Assembly (NCBI GenBank): GCA_002104985.1
Contig: MCGO01000114.1
Location: 62,001-126,000 of the forward strand
From: Rhizoclosmatium globosum
Taxonomy: Eukaryota; Chytridiomycota; Chytridiomycetes; Chytridiales; Chytriomycetaceae
Length of the DNA: 64,000 nt
Direction: 5' to 3'
A model generated the notes under the pieces. That model was not told the origin of the DNA, did not search any database, and saw nothing but the letters and a program-made list of their open reading frames with translations. This document shows positions 58,110 to 64,000 of this stretch, piece by piece (within the stretch, counting starts at the first letter, position 1; each line of letters begins with the position of its first letter). A program made the position numbers and the translations under genes.

Positions 58110-58919
58110 ATGTCCGCCTCCCCAGCCATTCTTGCCCCAACCGAGCAGGACATCACGTCCCTCCTCGCCGCCCAGTCCCACATCGGAACAAAGAACTTGA
58201 ACGTGCACATGCAGCCATACGTGTGGAAGCGCCGTGCCGACGGTGTGCACATCATCAACATCGGCAAGACCTACGAGAAGATGGTCCTTGCCGCGCGTAT
58301 CATTGCCGCCGTTGAGAACCCTGCCGACATCTGTGTCGTCTCTGCCCGTCCATACGGTCAACGTGCTGCCCTCAAGTTTGCCAACTACACCGGTGCCCAG
58401 GCTATTGCCGGCCGCTTCACCCCCGGTACCTTCACCAACTACATCACCCGTACCTTCAGAGAGCCCCGCTTGATCATCGTCACTGACCCACGTACCGACC
58501 ACCAGGCCATCAAGGAGGCCTCCTACGTCAACATCCCTGTCATTGCCTTTGCTGACTGTGACGCCCCACTCAAGTTTGTTGACTGTGTCATCCCAACCAA
58601 CAACAAGGGTAAGCACGCTATCGGTCTTGCCTACTGGCTCCTTGCCCGTGAGGTTCTCCGTCTCCGTGGAACCATCTCCCGCTCGGAGCCATGGTCTGTT
58701 ATGACCGATATGTTCTTCTACCGTGACCCAGAGGAGGCTGAGAAGGAGGCTGAGGCTCTTGCTGCCGCTGCCGCCGCTGCTGCTGCTCCAGTTGCTGAGG
58801 AGGAGGCTGCCAACCCTGAGTGGGAGGTCTCTGCCTCTGGCGCTGCTGGCCTTGCCGGAACTGTTGCTGAGGGAGAGTGGGGTGCCAACGCCAACGTTGA
58901 GTGGGGAACTGACGCTTAA
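58110..58919 (+). CDS. RPS0: 40S ribosomal protein SA (uS2)
   Basis: Small-subunit head protein, 269 residues from ATG 58110 ([20 protein letters not shown]). I reject a non-ATG extension to 57942 because it reads through the leader intron. Typical uS2 blocks: [100 protein letters not shown] and [20 protein letters not shown]. The eukaryotic C-terminal tail is acidic and Ala-rich and ends with EW repeats (NPEWEVS, EGEWGA, VEWGTDA) as in fungal RPS0. The coding exon is uninterrupted and strongly biased to C-ending codons, as expected for an abundant protein. Confidence 0.97.
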   Translation: MSASPAILAPTEQDITSLLAAQSHIGTKNLNVHMQPYVWKRRADGVHIINIGKTYEKMVLAARIIAAVENPADICVVSARPYGQRAALKFANYTGAQAIAGRFTPGTFTNYITRTFREPRLIIVTDPRTDHQAIKEASYVNIPVIAFADCDAPLKFVDCVIPTNNKGKHAIGLAYWLLAREVLRLRGTISRSEPWSVMTDMFFYRDPEEAEKEAEALAAAAAAAAAPVAEEEAANPEWEVSASGAAGLAGTVAEGEWGANANVEWGTDA

Positions 58920-59188
58920 GTCAATTGTTTGATGCTTTAAAAGTCATGCAATCGATTTTTGTTTTGTTGGATTCTTGTTCTCAATTCTCTCTCTTATTTG
59001 TGCGTTTCTTTCTTTGTTCCTTTGCTGGATCGAGTTGGACCAAATAAATCAGACTTCAATGTTATCTATATGATTTGACAGTATGACAATTCCTGTTTGG
59101 ATCAAGTTGACTCACGCTTGGTTTGGCACTGATGAAGGGTGAGTGAAAAACGTGTTCCCCCTCAAAAATCATCATCAGAACATTCATC

Positions 59189-60918
59189 ATGTCTCTCTCA
59201 TCCAAGCTTGCCATCACCGACGTTGAACTCTCCGGAAAGCGCGTCCTCATCAGAGGTTAGCTACCTTACATAGCTTGATCCGGGCCATCAACCTAAACTA
59301 AAACCTACCCCTTCAATACTCCGCAACCAGTCGACTTCAACGTCCCATTCGCTGAGGGAAAGATCTCAAACAACCAACGTATCACTGCCGCCCTCCCAAC
59401 CATCACCTACGCTCTCGAGAAGGGTAAAGTTGCAAAATCCCTTCCCTCTGCTGATTTATGCTTATCGTTCATATCGCTTATCTAACACGACCCCTTCTCT
59501 CAAAAGGTGCCAAGAGCGTCGTCCTCATGTCCCACTTGGGTCGTCCAGACGGCAAGGTTGTCTCCAAGTACTCCTTGAAGCCAGTCGCTGACGAAGTCTC
59601 TCGTCTCTTGAACAAGCCAGTCACTTTCTTGGAGGACTGTGTTGGCGAGAAGGTTGAGGCTCACTGTGCTAACCCACAGCAAGGTAAAACCGAGTTATAT
59701 TGGTTGTAAGGGTTTATTATGCCGGGGGGTTGCTAATGCTGTGTGGTTTTTGTTAGGTGAAATCATCTTGTTGGAGAACCTCCGTTTCCACATTGAGGAG
59801 GAGGGATCTGTTAAGGACAAGGAGGGTAACAAGGTAACTAGATATCTGAAGAGCAAGGCATTCGGATGTGATCGGGATGTATCGGGGCCGGGAATGAGGC
59901 ACTGTTTGTGGCACGAGGCTGTCACCATCCGGACTTTTCCGAGATTGAACACACCAATCTTGTAAGGAGAAAGCGTGTTTATTCACATGGGATACACTGC
60001 ACAATTCTTCCCACAACTCCGAGATTCAGCATCCCCCAAACCCACCTTCCCTAAAAAACCAACAACCCCTTTTTTTAGACCAAAGCCGCCAAAGAAGACG
60101 TTGACAAGTTCCGCGCCTCCCTCTCCAAGCTCGGAGACGTCTACGTAAACGACGCCTTCGGAACCGCCCACCGCGCCCACTCCTCCATGGTCGGTGTCAA
60201 CCTCCCCCAAAAAGCCGCCGGCTTCCTCATGAAGAAGGAACTCGAATTCTTTGCCAAGGCTCTTGAATCCCCTGAACGCCCCTTCCTCGCCATCCTCGGC
60301 GGCGCCAAAGTCTCCGACAAGATCCAGCTCATTGAGAACTTGTTGGACAAAGTCAACGCCATGATTATCTGTGGTGGTATGGCTTTCACCTTCTTGAAGG
60401 CTGTTCATGGAGTTGAGATTGGGAACTCGTTGTTTGATAAGGATGGGGCTGTGATTGCTGCTAGTCTTTTGGAGAAGGCGAAGGCGAAGGGGGTTACTAT
60501 TCACTTGCCTGTTGACTTTACGACTGCTGACAAGTTTGCTCCTGATGCGGCTACTGGATACGCTACCACTGAGACTGGTGTTCCAGCTGGGTGGATGGGT
60601 TTGGACTGTGGTGAGAAGTCGAATGTTGAGTTTGCGGCTGCTGTTGCTGGTGCCAAGACTGTTCTCTGGAACGGTCCAGCTGGAGTCTTTGAGTTTGAGG
60701 CCTTTGCTAAGGGTACCAACTCTCTTTTGGAGGCTTGTGCCAAGGGAACTGCTAGCGGTGCTATCACTATTGTTGGTGGTGGTGACACGGCTACTGCTGT
60801 TGCTAAGGCTGGACGTGAGCACGAGTTCTCTCACGTTTCTACCGGTGGTGGTGCTTCCCTTGAGTTGTTGGAGGGTAAGGAGTTGCCAGGTGTCACCTTC
60901 TTGAGCACCAAGGCTTAA
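59189..60918 (+). CDS. PGK1: Phosphoglycerate kinase
   Basis: Glycolytic ATP-forming enzyme, about 415 residues, five introns or so. Start ATG 59189 ([20 protein letters not shown]). Blocks in order: [99 protein letters not shown] (substrate Arg/His); [55 protein letters not shown] and [20 protein letters not shown] at the ATP site. The fourth intron (59834-60078) is 245 nt, several times the local norm, and has internal structure (see the ncRNA candidate). Strong codon bias. Confidence 0.97.
59855..60018 (+). ncRNA. Candidate H/ACA-type RNA in PGK intron 4
   Basis: Within the 245-nt intron, CGGATGTGA (59863-59871) pairs with TCAC-CATCCG (59922-59931), one bulged C. Then comes an H-box-like ACACCA (59951-59956). 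A second hairpin has GGAGAA (59966-59971) and GCGTGT pairing with ACACTGC and TTCTTCC (to 60011), and an ACA at 60013-60015. The gap between hairpin 1 and the H box is longer than usual, so this is weaker than the eL41 candidate. Confidence 0.25.
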
Positions 60919-61050
60919 GAAAGCGCGCGAGTCATTTGTTTTCACATTCAAAATCTGTTGAATATATAGTCACATATGTCATTTACTACTGACGCTTAAA
61001 ATGCTTACTGGAAGTCATAAATAAGAAAATGCAAGAAGTTGTGGTCAGAT

Positions 61051-61389
61051 TTAGACCAAAATGAATGAAACAAAGAGTCCGACGACAGCAACTGTAGCAG
61101 CCTTAGCATTACTAGTATACAAGTTGGTGGAAGTAGCTGGACGAGAAGAAGCAGTAACGAATCCAGTCACAGGCTTCTGAGTAGTTGTAGCAGTCACAAC
61201 AGAACCTGATGCAGATGCCTGTCCCCCACAAGCACCAAGGGAATCCCAAGGACCACCGGCCGATGGAACATCATGAGGAGAAGTCCACCACTTGGCAACA
61301 TAGTTGACTCCCTGATAGCTGACCTTATCATCCTTGTAATAGTTTGGTTGGGAAGCAGACCAGGCAGTTGAGCAGACAGCAACAGACAT
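61051..61389 (-). CDS. Small CBM5/12-type chitin-binding protein with hydrophobic C-terminus
   Basis: 112 residues, single exon, start ATG 61389. Residues 8-55 form a CBM5/12 module: AWSASQPNYYKDDKVSYQGV, then NYVAKWWTSPHDVPSAGGPW and DSLGAC, with the aromatic residues that bind chitin and a likely disulfide. A Ser/Thr linker (SASGSVVTATTTQKPVTGFV) follows, then TSTNLYTSNAKAATVAVVGL and a hydrophobic end. The module begins at residue 8, so there is no N-terminal signal peptide. The C-terminal block resembles the tails of the three Ala/Pro proteins at 31.9-34.2 kb. Binding of wall or insect chitin is plausible; how it reaches the surface is unclear. Confidence 0.8.
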   Translation of the reverse strand: MSVAVCSTAWSASQPNYYKDDKVSYQGVNYVAKWWTSPHDVPSAGGPWDSLGACGGQASASGSVVTATTTQKPVTGFVTASSRPATSTNLYTSNAKAATVAVVGLFVSFILV

Positions 61390-61788
61390 TTTGGGGTTTT
61401 GAAGGTAGAGGCTTTTTGTGTATATTGATTGAGATAGGGATAAAGAAGCCCCGTTTTTATACGCTTTTTTGAAGAGGCGGCTGAGAGATCTGTTTCCGGG
61501 ATGGGTTCAAGTGGTTTTCCTTGTTTCAGTTCCAAAAAGTTCAAGTGAGCTGGTTTCATGATAAGAAAACTGGGAGAGTAATCGAACATGAACGGTTGTG
61601 TTTGTAATCGCAGTTTGAAAGGGGGTTTTGAGCTTGGCGCGGGTTATTTGGGTTGATGGCAACAGGGAAGAAGAATGCGCGATGGAAGGTAATGCTCATG
61701 TTTAAGAAGGATAATCTAACTTGCCTTTCAAGTTTTCCTCTACCTTCTTCTTTTTCCATCTCATTCCATAATTCTGCCATAATCAAAA

Positions 61789-63221
61789 ATGAAGGTCAAC
61801 TTTGAACTGCTCAACACCAAGTACGTGCACCCTCAAGACAACAACAAGAGATAAATCAGCTAACAATCGATGCACTCCATCCCAGTTTCAACGGATACCG
61901 CCTCAACTTCGCCTACAAAACAAAGCGCCTTGCCCTGACACCTTCCTCCCATCCACATTCATGTCCACCCAAATCCACAGAAACAACACTCTCCCTCACA
62001 GAACACAAGCGAAACATGGCACACTTAAACCTCAACAGCCTCAGCAAAGAAAGTCTCTTGTACATCGACTCAACAGGAACTCTGAACCAAATCCAAGTCG
62101 CTAATGAAACCATCGCCGTGTCTCCCATCGCACATTTCTCTGTATCAGATACATTGAACCGCAGTTGTCCGAGCGTCCAAGTTGTGAATGGATTCGCTGT
62201 GTTCTGTGACGGCGGGTCTCAGGTTTCCGTTCTTGATTTGGAGCATAAACAGGTCATTGCATCGGCTACGCTTTCGTTTGAAGGGAAGAGCGAATTCGGG
62301 GCAGAGTTTCAAGGATGTGTTATTGTTGGAGTTTCTGCACCGGACATGAACACGGTTTTGGTTGCGCTTCAACAAATGGCGTTCCAAAATAACGCGGATT
62401 CGTGTCGCGTTTCGTGTGTTCGGTTGAATTTGTTGGATGAATTGCTTGTGCCTGAAGTAGTGGCTCAATGCGTGGGAAGCTCTGTGCCTACGTTTGTTCA
62501 CTTGGATTCCAATGCGCTTTTGGTTGGATTTACGGACGGGGTGCGTCCGTTCCAGCAAACTTTCCCTGTCGTGAAACCAGTCTTTGGGCCACCTGTTCCA
62601 CCGTCTTTCTCAAAGGCATTGTCAAGTGAGCAACAAGATCCATTTGATCCTCTTCAAGCAACTACATCTCTCCAACCAAAACCTACTGCGTTAAATATAC
62701 TCGATGATGCAATGGATGAAGGAGACGATGGTCAGGAGTATACACATTCTGATGGGACATGTATTCTGTCTATTCCATTGACACCAACCTCATCAACAAC
62801 ACCATCGAAACACGTTTCAATTCCTGCGTCAAGCTATATATGCTCACAGATGAACACGGCGTCTATTTGTCTAAAGTCGACCGTGGATGGCTTGATTTGC
62901 AGTCTTGACACGCAGAAAGAGTTGTTTTCTGTGACGCATGTGGGCACTTTCGATGCATTCGCATACGTATTTTCGAGTAAACGGGATAAACGGTTTTCGT
63001 TTATTAGTAAGGATGGGCAATATGCTTTCATTGTGGAAGGGAGTCGGTATTTGTATGCATACAGGCGGGATACCCTGAAAACTGGGAGCAGTGATCAGTG
63101 GATTGTGGATTTGTGGGAAGGACGAGGAGAAGTGAAAGGGGATGTGAGAGGTGTGGGTGAGGTGGACAGAGGGAGGGTGGTGGTGTTGTGTGATGATTCC
63201 ATTATCCTTATCAGTTTATGA
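61789..63221 (+). CDS. NUDCD1: NUDCD1-like protein without a visible CS domain
   Basis: Two exons: MKVNFELLNTK at ATG 61789, then an intron of about 65 nt, then FNGYRLNFAYKTKRLALTPS. A long second exon with SLLYIDSTGTLNQIQVANET (compare the N-terminal beta-propeller-like part of NUDCD1), GVSAPDMNTVLVALQQMAF and HLDSNALLVGFTDGVRPFQQ. The C-terminal block is HVGTFDAFAYVFSSKRDKRF, then AFIVEGSRYLYAYRRDTLK and VLCDDSIILISL. These ends match NUDCD1 well. In its middle, where human NUDCD1 has the CS (p23-like) domain, this protein has about 100 low-complexity residues (LTPTSSTTPSKHVSIPAS) instead. A co-chaperone-type role would therefore be uncertain. Confidence 0.72.
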
Positions 63222-63462
63222 AGTGTAATTGAAAGCATTACAACTATTTAAAGTGTACAAAACTCTCTCCAGCATTTTTATATCATTATGGGCAACAGAA
63301 GGAGAGAAAAGAAAACTAAAAAAAGGATGAACACTCAACCCAAGCCCTTTACAGCACAATTCCCTCCCTCATCACCCATCAACAAATCCACAAAACACCC
63401 AACAAAAAGAACAAGGTACAGAGAATACATAAAAGTGAGCGTATGAAAGAAAACCACTCAAT

Positions 63463-64000
63463 TTAAGCCTTTGGAGCATCCTTGACAGCAATGACAGCCT
63501 CCTCACCCATAGCCTTGATGACAGTAACAGAGATATCCTTTCCAGCAGCAAAGTCCTTCTCAATCTGGGCACCGAGGTCACCTTCTGGGACCTTAACGTC
63601 GTCCTTGGTGGAACCGTCTTCGTTCAAGAGGGAGAGGAAACCGTCCTCAACGTCGAGGACGTTGTATTCGGTACGGGAGACGTTTGGAACTTCCATGTTG
63701 TGGGTGGATGGGGAAACGTCTTCCATCTTCTTTCCGGTGAAGATGTCGATGGCGGTCAAGTTGACCTTGGCGTGACCGTGCTTACCGGTCTTGGAGGTAG
63801 ACTGAGGGAAGGAATGTTAGTTACTTTGATGTTTGTGGGTGAGGGAAAGGAAGGTCTTCGAAAATTTTCGATTGCTGGTGCGATGTGTTTGAGGGTATAC
63901 GAAGCTTACCACTAGATGAGAAGGTTAGTATACTTTGTTGTGAGGGAGAAGTAAACAATGGAGTACTCACTCTATGGGATTTACAAGACAAGCCACAAGG
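63463..64000 (-). CDS. EIF5A: Translation factor eIF5A (3' part; 5' end outside window)
   Basis: Hypusine-containing factor that helps ribosomes through difficult peptide bonds such as polyproline. Visible: [20 protein letters not shown] with the Lys in TGKHGHAK that becomes hypusine, then [59 protein letters not shown] and [20 protein letters not shown] ending KA at TAA 63463-63465. An AG acceptor near 63802 starts this exon; further exons towards the right edge (63830-64000) contain a CCTTGTGG piece that may be part of the RPC motif, but I could not join them securely. Confidence 0.93.

Overview
This is a gene-dense eukaryotic nuclear window, about 40 protein genes and four tRNA genes in 64 kb. 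It looks like an early-diverging fungus, most likely a zoosporic chytrid. Fungal markers are SHO1-type osmosensors, an LHS1/HYOU1 chaperone ending in HDEL, mitochondrial protein mL60, POL5, BUD22 and a CBM5/12-type chitin-binding module. An LRRC51-like protein, a family I associate with ciliated cells, fits a flagellate. Introns are mostly 40-80 nt with GT..AG ends and CTAAC-like branch sites; a few leader or internal introns reach 154-245 nt. I cannot name the species.

Layout. 1-2369: ISWI remodeller (minus, cut by the left edge). 2409-7534: five tandem seven-TM receptor-like paralogs, the most novel locus here. 7674-15249: ornithine decarboxylase, LRRC51, triosephosphate isomerase, tRNase Z. 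15603-27706: three paralogs of a secreted cell-surface family, interleaved with a polyproline/WH2 protein, tRNA-Val, tRNA-His, a quinone oxidoreductase and a homeodomain protein. 28012-31497: kanadaptin and a second MDR reductase. 31887-34207: three small Ala/Pro-rich proteins with a shared hydrophobic tail. 35371-40810: eL41 (25 codons), a 3-hydroxyisobutyrate dehydrogenase-like enzyme, mL60 and LHS1. 41255-47825: tRNA-Phe, tRNA-His, VPS25, NTMT1, POL5. 47934-57755: two SHO1 paralogs, a DUF4436-like membrane protein, homogentisate dioxygenase, a methyltransferase, a GDSL esterase and BUD22. 58110-64000: RPSA (uS2), phosphoglycerate kinase, a CBM5/12 protein, a NUDCD1-like protein and the 3' part of eIF5A.

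The housekeeping genes are linked by position, not by pathway: two glycolytic enzymes, ribosome and ribosome-biogenesis factors (RPSA, eL41, mL60, POL5, BUD22), translation and tRNA processing (eIF5A, tRNase Z), and trafficking (VPS25). The clusters that look locally evolved are the 7TM array, the surface-protein trio, the Ala/Pro trio and the SHO1 pair.

Quality caveat. About twenty single-base frame breaks interrupt otherwise well conserved genes, mostly where one extra base in a homopolymer restores the frame. In LHS1 the corrected frame ends exactly at HDEL. I read most of them as homopolymer miscalls in the assembly, so 'pseudogene' calls here need care.
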